From Actibacterium sp. XHP0104 (GTDB taxonomy: Bacteria > Pseudomonadota > Alphaproteobacteria > Rhodobacterales > Rhodobacteraceae), in the NCBI RefSeq assembly GCF_025751515.1, contig NZ_JAOWLE010000003.1, forward strand, positions 186,001-250,000: a DNA stretch of 64,000 nt. Reading direction: 5' to 3'. Of this stretch, positions 26,041 to 33,985 are shown in pieces. Positions within the stretch are counted from its first letter, which is position 1, and each line of letters begins with the position of its first letter. The notes under the pieces were generated by a model. The model worked only from the letters and a program-made list of their open reading frames with translations. It made no database searches and had not been told where the DNA came from. Made by a program: the position numbers and the translations under genes.

Positions 26041-27050
26041 GATAGGTAATCCGCCAGTGTCAGGCGCGACATGCGCGCGGTGAGGGTATAGAGCGTTTCA
26101 AGACGGGTCTGGACCTGATCCAGCCGTGTCGCGGTTTCGTAAGGGTCGGCCCCGATAAGGTCCGTGCGGGCGATCTGGAATGCATGGGACCGGGCGGCGT
26201 TTTCGGCCTGAATAGTCTCGATTCCGGCCTCTGCATCGCCGATACGCGCCTGCAGGGTCGTCAGAGGCGATTGCGCCGATTGCAGGCCTTCGCCCGCCAT
26301 CACGGCCAAACGCCCGCGTTCAACCGGGTCGCCGGCAAGAACCGTTTCGTCTGCCAGCAGGGCAGCCGTGGCCATGGCCTTGAGCATCCCGCGTATTTCC
26401 GGATCGACCGCGGTGACCGAAAGGGTGATGCGCTGCCCCTCGCCGACCGGCAGCCCGCCCATCGGGGCCGTGGCCCCCTGATAGGCGACCGTGTCAAAGC
26501 CTCCGCCCGGCGTGTCGAACCACAGGTCAATGACCTGCGCCACGTCTTGGGCCGTACCAGCGCCAGACACGGCCGTCGAAAGGGCCGCCATGATCGCCGA
26601 TGCGGGCGCGATGGCTGGGCTGTCGGTTGCGGTGCCGGCAAAGAGGGATCGGCCCGCATATTTGATGTTCAGCGCCGCGACCGCGCTGTCGAACCGGGCC
26701 GCGGCGGTGGCGCCGGCGGTATCCAGAGACCCGGCCGAAGGGGTGCCGCCGACCAACAGCATGTCTTCGGCGGTTTGCATGGCCATTTGGCCCAGGCTGC
26801 CAAGGCCCGCCTGCATCATCCGCGCCATTCCGGCGGCCTCGGCCGCGTTGCGGTCATAGGTCTTGAGCATGGTCAGACTGCGCTCGATCGCGGAAAGGGC
26901 CGAGAAATCACCCGCCAAATGACGCCCCTGATCGGCAACGGTGCCGGTTGTGACCTCTTGCACCAGGGTCGTCATTCGGGTTTTCAGGGCCAGGTTGTGC
27001 CGGGCCAGCAGGACCGATTGCGATTGGTCGCCCAGTGTCAGCTGTTTCAT
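26037..27050 (-). CDS. flgL: Hook-filament junction protein FlgL
   Basis: FlgL is the second junction protein between hook and filament. The 337-residue protein has an N-terminal flagellin-like helix (LALKTRMTTLVQEVTTG) and a C-terminal helix (VQTRLETLYTLTARMSRLTL). It lacks cysteine and a signal peptide, as expected for a type III export substrate. The ATG at 27050 is taken because it follows the flgK stop by 2 nt; an upstream in-frame extension overlaps flgK. Confidence 0.9.
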   Translation of the reverse strand: MKQLTLGDQSQSVLLARHNLALKTRMTTLVQEVTTGTVADQGRHLAGDFSALSAIERSLTMLKTYDRNAAEAAGMARMMQAGLGSLGQMAMQTAEDMLLVGGTPSAGSLDTAGATAAARFDSAVAALNIKYAGRSLFAGTATDSPAIAPASAIMAALSTAVSGAGTAQDVAQVIDLWFDTPGGGFDTVAYQGATAPMGGLPVGEGQRITLSVTAVDPEIRGMLKAMATAALLADETVLAGDPVERGRLAVMAGEGLQSAQSPLTTLQARIGDAEAGIETIQAENAARSHAFQIARTDLIGADPYETATRLDQVQTRLETLYTLTARMSRLTLADYLS

Positions 27051-27052
27051 GG

Positions 27053-28510
27053 TCAGATACTCAGCAGGCTTTGCAGCAGGTCTTCGACCGCCTTTATGAC
27101 GCGGGCATTCGCGGCATAGGCGCGTTCGATCACCAGCAGGGTTTGCATTTCGGCGTCGGTATCGACCCCGTCGGCCAGCTCGGCCGATTTGAGCGTATCG
27201 GCCTTGGCCAGGGCAAAGCTTTGGTCGGCCTCGCGGCTTTGGCGCGTCGACGAGATCCACGACAGAAACTCAGCCCCCAGCGCCGAGGCCGACCGTGCGA
27301 CCCCGGTAAACTGTCCCGATGCCGGCACGCGGGTTTGCGCCAGCGCATCGGACATCGCCAACAGCAGGCCGTTGTTTCCCGCGGGACCGGGCGCGGCGGC
27401 ACCCAGACCGTCGCGCAGCCGCCAGGGCGCCCCGCCCTGCGACGGATTAACCAGCGCATTCAACGACAGCCGCCCGGCGACGCCGATCTCATCTGCAGCC
27501 ACGAACACCGCGCCGCCGTCGGTAAAGAGACCCGCATTGCCCGGCAGCAGGCTGGGGTCGATACCGCTGTTCTGGAACCGGTCGATCAGATCGCGGGCCA
27601 GGGCGTCCAGCTCGGCCTGCGCGGCAGGGGCCAGGTCATCGCGCTGTTCAAACAGCGCAGACAGGCTGCCCCCGGCAATCGGGGAATAGGCGCCGGTGGT
27701 GCCGATCGGCTGACCGTTGAGGTGCAGCCCCGACAGCGCGCCCGTGCCGATCGACATTTCCGGCACGATCATGGCGGTTTGCTGAAAGCTAAAGGTCGAC
27801 GGGCGCCCGTCGATCAGGGCAGCCCCGGCCTGGGTGTAGATGGCGATCTGGCCGTGGTCGCGCTCGATCACGCGCAGGGGCAAAACCTGTGCGATGTCAT
27901 CGACGATGGCCTGACGCTGATCCATCAGCGCGGCGGTATCCTGGCCCTGACCCTGATAGTTTCGGATCGAGGCGTTCAGGTCGGCGACCTTTGCCAGCCG
28001 GTCATTCAACAGATCAACCTGCGCGGCGATCTGGGCATCGGCCTCCATCCGGCTGGCCTGAATGTCGGTGGATATGGCGTTGAACTGCCCGGTCAGTGCG
28101 CCGGCCGTATCCACAAGGGTCATCAGGCGCGTGTCGGAATCGGGGCGCGCGGCGGCATCGGCGAGGGCGGCCTCGAACGCGGCCATGCGCCCGGAGAGCG
28201 ACGCGCCTTCCTCTGGCAGGCCAATCGAGTCTTCGAGGCGGGTGTAAAACCCGGCATGCAGATCGGCCGCGGCGGCCGATGCATCGGCCAGGCGACGATC
28301 GGCCAGCACCACCTTATCGACCACGCGCGACACCCCGTCGACCATGACGCCGGTGCCGATCCCCGCCAGGCTGCGGGCAGAGAGGTCGAGCTCGCGCCGG
28401 GCGTAGCCCTCGGTCATGGCGTTGGCGACGTTGGACGACACCACCTCGGCCGCGCGCGAGGCCGCGATCAGGCCGGACAGGGCGTTGGACAGGGATCCCG
28501 AGATCGTCAT
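27053..28510 (-). CDS. flgK: Hook-filament junction protein FlgK
   Basis: FlgK is the first junction protein on the hook. The 485-residue protein has the N-terminal rod/hook motif VVSSNVANAMTEGYARRELD and a C-terminal helix with the pattern DTDAEMQTLLVIERAYAANA. The middle is long and variable. It is encoded 21 nt after flgE and 2 nt before flgL. The probable chaperone for FlgK and FlgL is the FlgN-like protein at 2455-2802. Confidence 0.95.
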   Translation of the reverse strand: MTISGSLSNALSGLIAASRAAEVVSSNVANAMTEGYARRELDLSARSLAGIGTGVMVDGVSRVVDKVVLADRRLADASAAAADLHAGFYTRLEDSIGLPEEGASLSGRMAAFEAALADAAARPDSDTRLMTLVDTAGALTGQFNAISTDIQASRMEADAQIAAQVDLLNDRLAKVADLNASIRNYQGQGQDTAALMDQRQAIVDDIAQVLPLRVIERDHGQIAIYTQAGAALIDGRPSTFSFQQTAMIVPEMSIGTGALSGLHLNGQPIGTTGAYSPIAGGSLSALFEQRDDLAPAAQAELDALARDLIDRFQNSGIDPSLLPGNAGLFTDGGAVFVAADEIGVAGRLSLNALVNPSQGGAPWRLRDGLGAAAPGPAGNNGLLLAMSDALAQTRVPASGQFTGVARSASALGAEFLSWISSTRQSREADQSFALAKADTLKSAELADGVDTDAEMQTLLVIERAYAANARVIKAVEDLLQSLLSI

Positions 28511-28531
28511 GATGGGCCTCCGGGCCGGTCA

Positions 28532-29827
28532 TCACCGTTTGATATTGGTGGTTTCCTGCAGCATTTCGTCGACGGTCTGGATGATCTTGGCGTTCGACGA
28601 ATAGGCACGCTGTGTCTGGATCAGCTGGGTCAACTCGGCGGCGACGTCGGTCGCAGATTCCTCGAGCGCATAGCCGATCACGCTGCCTGTGGGGCCGTCG
28701 CCCGCATCCCAAAGGAAGAACGGCCCGCTATCCAGCGACACCTGATAGACCTGCCCGCTAAGCGTGGTCAGGCCATTGGGATTGGGCACGTCGACCAGCG
28801 GCACCTGGTAGATCGTATTGGTAAAGCCCGTGTCATAAATCGCGTGCACAAAGCCGTTTTCGTCGATCTCGACCGAGGTCAGATTGCCGACCGGAGAACC
28901 GTTTTTCGTGATCGAGGTCGGCGCAAAGCTGTCGGACAGTTGGGTCATGCCGAACGGATCGCCCAGCATGCCGATATCGACCTCAAGCGGGCCGCCGGCA
29001 ACCGTCAGTTCGATCGTGCCCTCGACACTGTCATAGGTGCCGCCGGTCACGGCGGTGACGCTGGCCAGCGTTCCGCCGTTGGCGCGGCTGTCGTCGAAGG
29101 TCAGGGTATATTCGCCGACCACCGCCCCGCCCGAGGCGGAATCGGTGATGACCATCGTCCATTCATTGGACGACCCAGAGGCGGGCACGGTCGGCGTAAA
29201 GCTGACCGACAATGTTTCCGAGGTGCCGAGGTTGTCGAAATATTCGACCGACAGCTCGCGCGGGTCGCCGGGGGCGCCGGCCTCGGTTTCGGTGGCGGGC
29301 AGGTTGACGCCCAGGCTGATCTGGGTGGTGGGATCGCCGGCAAACTGGTTGCCGTCGATCTGTACCGGTTCCAGCCCGTCAGAGGTGTCGCGGGCAAAGG
29401 CGGCAACGGTGCCGTCGGCCTCGGTCGGCCAGCCCATCAGAACCTTGCCGGTGCTGGTGGTCAGATACCCGTCTTCGTCCGGGTAGAACGATCCGGTGGT
29501 CATCAGATACATCGGCGTCGGCCCGCCCGAATTCACCGCGCTGGCATCGGTGACGGGGATCATGCCAGAGCCCGACACGGCGATATCGGTCGAATTGCTG
29601 GTCGAGATCAGCGGACCGTTTTCCCCGATCATACGTGCGGTGCTGGTATGCACCCCGCCCGCCGAATAGCCGCTGGATCCACTGATGACCATGGAATGGA
29701 ATTCGGTTTCCGACCGCTTGTATCCATAGGTAGACGAGTTCGCGATATTGTCGGAAATCGTCGCCAGTTGGGTTGCGTTGGCATTGAGGCCAGAAACCCC
29801 GGCATTGAGCGAGGATGAAATCGTCAT
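28532..29827 (-). CDS. flgE: Flagellar hook protein FlgE
   Basis: FlgE is the hook subunit, polymerised under the FlgD cap and measured by FliK. The 431-residue protein starts SSSLNAGVSGLNANATQLAT with the IADNIANSSTYGYKR-like signature (here ISDNIANSSTYGYKRSETEF). It has Thr/Ser/Gly-rich middle domains and the C-terminal ELTQLIQTQRAYSSNAKIIQ helix. It is first in a minus unit with flgK, flgL and flgI; a CtrA-like box lies 58 nt upstream. Confidence 0.97.
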   Translation of the reverse strand: MTISSSLNAGVSGLNANATQLATISDNIANSSTYGYKRSETEFHSMVISGSSGYSAGGVHTSTARMIGENGPLISTSNSTDIAVSGSGMIPVTDASAVNSGGPTPMYLMTTGSFYPDEDGYLTTSTGKVLMGWPTEADGTVAAFARDTSDGLEPVQIDGNQFAGDPTTQISLGVNLPATETEAGAPGDPRELSVEYFDNLGTSETLSVSFTPTVPASGSSNEWTMVITDSASGGAVVGEYTLTFDDSRANGGTLASVTAVTGGTYDSVEGTIELTVAGGPLEVDIGMLGDPFGMTQLSDSFAPTSITKNGSPVGNLTSVEIDENGFVHAIYDTGFTNTIYQVPLVDVPNPNGLTTLSGQVYQVSLDSGPFFLWDAGDGPTGSVIGYALEESATDVAAELTQLIQTQRAYSSNAKIIQTVDEMLQETTNIKR

Positions 29828-29885
29828 GGTCAGCGCCTTTCTGCAGCTTCGACGGATATGTCCGCCAAGCGTTACGCAGGCCGGC

Positions 29886-29900
29886 TTAACGCGCGCCTAA
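29886..29900. promoter_or_regulatory. CtrA-like box upstream of flgE
   Basis: TTAA-N7-CTAA (TTAAC-N6-CTAAC), one mismatch from the CtrA consensus. It lies 58 nt before the flgE start in the short gap after motB. Confidence 0.45.
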
Positions 29901-29901
29901 C

Positions 29902-29917
29902 AGATAAAATCTTATCT
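29902..29917. repeat. AT-rich dyad after motB
   Basis: AGATAA-AATC-TTATCT is a perfect 6-bp dyad beginning 4 nt beyond the motB stop and touching the CtrA-like box. It could end motB transcription or be an operator for flgE. No T run is present. Confidence 0.4.
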
Positions 29918-29921
29918 AGTT

Positions 29922-30770
29922 TCATCTCCCCGCCCGCAGCAGCACCAGCTCGACCCGGTTGTTGCGCACCGCCATCGGGTCGATCGTGACCAGATCATTG
30001 TCGCCAAAGCCGGTCACGCGCTGCACCCGGTCGGCAGGAAAGCCCGCCGCCTCGACCAGTTCGCGCATGGCGTGGGCGCGGCGAGTGGTCAGATCCCAGG
30101 CCGGGTCATCGGCCAGCACAACCGGATGCGCGCGCGAATAGGCGCCCACGGCCAGGCGGTTGTCGACCAGGGCAAAGACCTCGGCCACCAGACCGGCGAT
30201 CATCCGGGTCATCTCGGTCGGCTCGGCCGTGCCTTCGAGGAACAGCGGGCTGCCGGGGTTGTCGTAAAGTTCGACAACCAGCCCCTCGTCGGTGACACGG
30301 GTCACGATGTGGCGCAGCGCGTTGTTGGCAGCCATGCTTTCGCCGCCCATGGCGCGCAGCATCTGATCGACCTGTTCCTGCAAGGCCGCGCTTTCGGCGG
30401 GGTCTGATTTCGTGTCGGACGCATCTACCCCGTTCTGCCCGCGCGACTGGCGCTGGCTGCTGGCGTGGCGATCGGTGCCGCCGCTGCCGGTCTGGGCCAG
30501 GATCTCCTCGGAGAAGATGCTTTCGCCGCCAAAGGCGCCCTCACCCCCGCCGGAAATGCGGTTCACGGGAATCGTCGGATTGAAATAATCCGCAATCCCC
30601 TTGCGCTGTTTTTCGGTTGTCGCGTTCAGCAGCCACATCAGCATGAAAAAGGCCATCATGGCGGTCACGAAGTCGGCATAGGCCACTTTCCATGCACCAC
30701 CGTGGTGACCGTCACCGGCCACGACCTTTTTGCGCTTGATGATGACTGGCGCGTTTTGACCTGCGCCCAT
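29922..30770 (-). CDS. motB: Flagellar stator protein MotB
   Basis: MotB anchors the stator to peptidoglycan and carries the ion-binding Asp. The 282-residue protein has a basic cytosolic start (IIKRKKV), a membrane segment with Asp33 in YADFVTAMMAFFMLMWLL, a plug region and a C-terminal OmpA-like domain (about 150-280; VTGFGDNDLV and NNRVELVLLRAGR). It stands alone on the minus strand between flgE and purU, away from motA. Asp33 corresponds to Asp32 of E. coli MotB, which carries protons. Confidence 0.96.
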   Translation of the reverse strand: MGAGQNAPVIIKRKKVVAGDGHHGGAWKVAYADFVTAMMAFFMLMWLLNATTEKQRKGIADYFNPTIPVNRISGGGEGAFGGESIFSEEILAQTGSGGTDRHASSQRQSRGQNGVDASDTKSDPAESAALQEQVDQMLRAMGGESMAANNALRHIVTRVTDEGLVVELYDNPGSPLFLEGTAEPTEMTRMIAGLVAEVFALVDNRLAVGAYSRAHPVVLADDPAWDLTTRRAHAMRELVEAAGFPADRVQRVTGFGDNDLVTIDPMAVRNNRVELVLLRAGR

Positions 30771-30820
30771 TTCACCACCTCATATTCACCCGCATTCAGA
30801 CCTATCAAACGGCGGTGAAG

Positions 30821-30852
30821 AGGGGCTTAACCCCTAAAATCCTAGTGATTTT
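30821..30852. repeat. Two adjacent dyads between motB and purU
   Basis: AGGGG-CTTAA-CCCCT (30821-30835) is followed directly by AAAATC-CTAGT-GATTTT (30836-30852). The 11-mer CTAAAATCCTA at 30834-30844 also occurs at 2810-2820 in the flagellin upstream region. The stretch lies between the divergent motB and purU starts and marks the flagellar boundary. Confidence 0.4.
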
Positions 30853-30924
30853 CCATGGCAGGCCTTGAAAACACCCCAAGATTGCTGTCACTGGCCCAAA
30901 CACATCAGATCAGCGGATACCCAG

Positions 30925-31809
30925 ATGAGCACCTATGCCCTGACCGTCAAATGCCCCACCACCCGCGGTATCGTCGCGGCGATCTCGGCCTTTCTGGCCG
31001 ATCAGGGTTGCAACATCACCGACAGTGCGCAGTTCGACGACCAGGAAACCGGCAATTTCTTTATGCGGGTCAGCTTTCGCAGCGAGCTGGGCAAAACCAT
31101 CGAGGATCTGAACGGCGCCTTTGGGGGTGTTGCGGCCAAGATGGGCATGGATTTCGCCTTTCACGACGAGGCGCAAAAAATGAAGGTCGCGATCATGGTG
31201 TCGCGCTTTGGCCATTGCCTGAACGATCTGCTCTATCGCTGGCGGATCGGGGCGCTGCCGATTGATATCGTCGGGGTGATCTCGAACCACCTGGAGTATC
31301 AAAAGGTCGTCGTGAACCACGACATCCCGTTCCACTACATCAAGGTCACCAAGGAAAACAAACCGCAGGCCGAGGCCCAGCAGATGGCGGTGATCGAGGA
31401 TTCGGGCGCCGAGCTGATCGTGCTGGCGCGATATATGCAGGTGCTGTCGGACGAGATGTGCCAGAAATATTCGGGCCGCATCATCAACATCCACCACTCG
31501 TTCCTGCCCAGCTTCAAGGGCGCGAACCCGTATAAGCAGGCGTTCCAGCGCGGGGTGAAACTGATCGGGGCGACCTCGCATTACGTGACCGCCGATCTGG
31601 ACGAAGGCCCGATTATCGAGCAGGACACCGTGCGCGTCACCCACGCCCAAAGCCCCGACGACTACGTCAGCCTGGGCCGTGATGTGGAAAGCCAGGTTCT
31701 GGCCCGCGCGATCCACGCGCATATCCATTACCGCGTGTTCCTGAACGGCAATAAAACCGTGGTCTTCCCGGCCAGCCCCGGGTCGTATGCGTCGGAACGG
31801 ATGGGCTGA
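30925..31809 (+). CDS. purU: Formyltetrahydrofolate deformylase
   Basis: PurU hydrolyses 10-formyltetrahydrofolate to tetrahydrofolate and formate, balancing one-carbon pools. The 294-residue protein has an N-terminal ACT domain (about 1-80; YALTVKCPTTRGIVAAISAF) and a formyltransferase-fold domain. Its catalytic segments INIHHSFLPSFKGANPY and GATSHYVTADLDEGPIIEQD are clear. The ATG at 30925 starts the ACT domain; earlier in-frame codons add non-conserved residues. The stop abuts the converging rmlA stop with no gap. It is a housekeeping gene between the flagellar and polysaccharide loci. Confidence 0.96.
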   Translation: MSTYALTVKCPTTRGIVAAISAFLADQGCNITDSAQFDDQETGNFFMRVSFRSELGKTIEDLNGAFGGVAAKMGMDFAFHDEAQKMKVAIMVSRFGHCLNDLLYRWRIGALPIDIVGVISNHLEYQKVVVNHDIPFHYIKVTKENKPQAEAQQMAVIEDSGAELIVLARYMQVLSDEMCQKYSGRIINIHHSFLPSFKGANPYKQAFQRGVKLIGATSHYVTADLDEGPIIEQDTVRVTHAQSPDDYVSLGRDVESQVLARAIHAHIHYRVFLNGNKTVVFPASPGSYASERMG

Positions 31810-32676
31810 TTACCGCAGCAGACCCAGCAAATAGGCGCCATAGCCGTTCTTGCCGAACATCGCCGCGCGCTCGCGCAGGGCGTCGGCATTGATCCAGCCA
31901 TTGAGATAGGCGATTTCGTCGGGCGACCCGATCTGCATCCCCTGCCGGTCGGACAGGGTGCGCACGAAATTGCCCGCGTCCAACAGGCTGCCATGGGTGC
32001 CGGTATCGAGCCAGGCATAGCCGCGGCCCATCAGCTCGACCGACAGCGCGCCATCGGCCAGATAGCTTTCCAGCACCGAGGTGATCTCCAGCTCTCCGCG
32101 CGCCGAGGGTTTCACCTGAGCCGCCCGGTCAGGCGCTGTGCCGTCGAGGAAATAAAGACCCGTCACGGCATAGGGCGAGGGCGCCTTTTCGGGCTTTTCG
32201 ATGATCGACCGCACCGCGCCGGTATCGTCGAAATCGACCACGCCGTAACGCTCGGGGTCGGCCACGCGATAGCCAAAGACGGTGCCGCCCTGCGCCGAGG
32301 CGCTGGCCATCAGCTGGGGCAGGCCGTGGCCGAAAAAGATGTTGTCGCCCAGCACCAGCGCCGAGGGCGCGCCGGCCAGAAAGTCGCGCGCCAGCAGATA
32401 GGCCTGCGCCAGACCATCGGGCGAGGGCTGCTCGATATAGGTGAATTCCAGCCCCCATTGCGCGCCGTCACCCAGCATCCGGCGGAACTGATCTTGATCT
32501 TGCGGGGTGGTGATGATCGCGATCTCGCGGATACCGGCCAGCATCAGCACAGACAGCGGGTAATAGATCATCGGCTTGTCATAGATCGGCAGCAGTTGCT
32601 TGCTGAGGCCCATGGTGATCGGATACAGCCGCGTGCCCGAGCCGCCCGCCAGGATGATACCTTTGCGCTGAGTCAT
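31810..32676 (-). CDS. rmlA: Glucose-1-phosphate thymidylyltransferase RmlA
   Basis: RmlA makes dTDP-glucose from glucose 1-phosphate and dTTP, the first step to dTDP-L-rhamnose. The 288-residue protein has the nucleotidyltransferase motif GGSGTRLYPIT, the KQLLPIYDKPMIYYPL segment and the LGDNIFFGHGL loop. The ATG at 32676 overlaps the rmlD stop by 4 nt and gives the usual family length. It is the last gene of the minus rhamnose operon. Confidence 0.97.
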   Translation of the reverse strand: MTQRKGIILAGGSGTRLYPITMGLSKQLLPIYDKPMIYYPLSVLMLAGIREIAIITTPQDQDQFRRMLGDGAQWGLEFTYIEQPSPDGLAQAYLLARDFLAGAPSALVLGDNIFFGHGLPQLMASASAQGGTVFGYRVADPERYGVVDFDDTGAVRSIIEKPEKAPSPYAVTGLYFLDGTAPDRAAQVKPSARGELEITSVLESYLADGALSVELMGRGYAWLDTGTHGSLLDAGNFVRTLSDRQGMQIGSPDEIAYLNGWINADALRERAAMFGKNGYGAYLLGLLR

Positions 32677-33518
32677 TTGCCTTCTCCCAACTCGGCCAAT
32701 ACCGCGGCCAGACCGTCTTTCCACAATGGGGGTTTGACCCCGAATTCAGCCGCCAGTTTGGCGCAATCCAGCCGCGAGTTCAGCGGCCGTTTCGCCGGGG
32801 TCGGATAGTCAGACGACGGAATATCCGCCACCTCGACCGCCTTGCCCGCCTGCGCAAAAATCTCGCGCGAGAAATCGGCCCAGCTGACATGAGGCTGCCC
32901 GCCGTAATGATAGGTGCCGCCACCCTGCCCGGCCCGCATGGCCCGCGCCATGGTCAGCAGCGTCGCCGCGATATCCGCCGCCGGGGTCGGGCCGCCGATC
33001 TGGTCGGCCACCACGGTCAGCTTGTCGCGCGTTTCCGCCAGCCGCAGCATGGTTTTCACGAAATTCGCGCCATGGGCCGAAAACACCCAGGACGTGCGCA
33101 GGATCGCATGGTTGCCGCCCGCCGCGCGGACCAGCTTTTCGCCCTCCAGCTTGGTGCGGCCATAGGCGCCCAAGGGGCTGGGGTGATCGTCTTCGGCCCA
33201 GGGCTGATCGCCGCTGCCATCGAACACGTAATCGGTGGACACATGCAGAAACGGAATGCCCCGCGCCACGCAGGCCCGCGCCATCGCACCCGGCGCATCG
33301 GCATTGACCCGCATCGCGCGATCCATTTCGGCCTCGGCCTGATCGACAGCCGTCCATGCGGCGGCGTTGATCACCACATCGGGCGCGTGCTGCAAGATCG
33401 CATCGGCACAGCGGCCCGGGCGCTCCAGATCAGCCTCATCGCGGCCCAGCGCGATCACATCGGCCTGACGCTGCAACTCGGTGGCCACCTGGCCGGTTTT
33501 GCCAAAGACAAGAATCAT
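32673..33518 (-). CDS. rmlD: dTDP-4-dehydrorhamnose reductase RmlD
   Basis: RmlD performs the final NAD(P)H-dependent reduction to dTDP-L-rhamnose. The 281-residue protein has a short-chain dehydrogenase fold with cofactor loop VFGKTGQVA, the catalytic YxxxK as YGRTKLEGE, and the STDYVFDG motif. The ATG at 33518 is preferred because it opens directly on the beta strand MILVFG; it overlaps the preceding membrane-protein gene by 4 nt. Confidence 0.96.
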   Translation of the reverse strand: MILVFGKTGQVATELQRQADVIALGRDEADLERPGRCADAILQHAPDVVINAAAWTAVDQAEAEMDRAMRVNADAPGAMARACVARGIPFLHVSTDYVFDGSGDQPWAEDDHPSPLGAYGRTKLEGEKLVRAAGGNHAILRTSWVFSAHGANFVKTMLRLAETRDKLTVVADQIGGPTPAADIAATLLTMARAMRAGQGGGTYHYGGQPHVSWADFSREIFAQAGKAVEVADIPSSDYPTPAKRPLNSRLDCAKLAAEFGVKPPLWKDGLAAVLAELGEGK

Positions 33519-33982
33519 GCCCGCGACCTCCGCAAGAACAGGGTAAGCGCCGCGCCCCAGATCATCAGTTCGGCCAGAAACGTCCAATGCAGGATGAAGG
33601 ACAGCACCCAGTGGCTCTGGCTCGCGGGCACGGTGACCAGCGCATGCAGGCGGGTGTCAAAAGGCGCCCCCCACATGATGCCACCCCCTATGGAATCCAG
33701 CACCATGTGCAACCCGATCGCGGCGAAAAACACCAGCCCGGGCCAATGCCACCCGCGCCGGTAAAGCAGCGGCAGAACCAACGCCGCCACCCCGGCCCAG
33801 AACAGCGGGACATGCACCCAGTAACGGTGATGATGAATGGCACGGTGATCGACCAGGTAGAAAAAGATCATGTCAATATCCGGTAGCACCGCGCCCACCA
33901 GTGCGGCGGCTAGCACCGGCAGGGCCTGCACCGGCTGCGCACGATAAAGCAGATAGCCCGAGGGCAGATGGGCGGTCAGCAT
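33515..33982 (-). CDS. YdjM/DUF457-like membrane metal-dependent hydrolase
   Basis: The 155-residue protein has about four membrane segments. It carries the metal-binding type residues of the YdjM family: HLPSGYL near the start, LPDIDMIFFYLVDHRAIHHH (about residues 33-52) and HMVLDSIGGG (about 97). The family is annotated as inner-membrane metal-dependent hydrolases, but the substrate is generally unknown. It lies inside the rml operon, 3 nt after rmlB and overlapping rmlD, so it is probably co-expressed. Whether it acts on the polysaccharide is not known. Confidence 0.75.
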   Translation of the reverse strand: MLTAHLPSGYLLYRAQPVQALPVLAAALVGAVLPDIDMIFFYLVDHRAIHHHRYWVHVPLFWAGVAALVLPLLYRRGWHWPGLVFFAAIGLHMVLDSIGGGIMWGAPFDTRLHALVTVPASQSHWVLSFILHWTFLAELMIWGAALTLFLRRSRA

Positions 33983-33985
33983 TCC

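Noticed and set aside
27035-29818. A 927-codon open frame on the plus strand opposite flgK and flgE
   Set aside because: The opposite strand encodes clear FlgK and FlgE; the antisense frame is rich in Arg/Gly/His, a typical shadow in GC-rich DNA.
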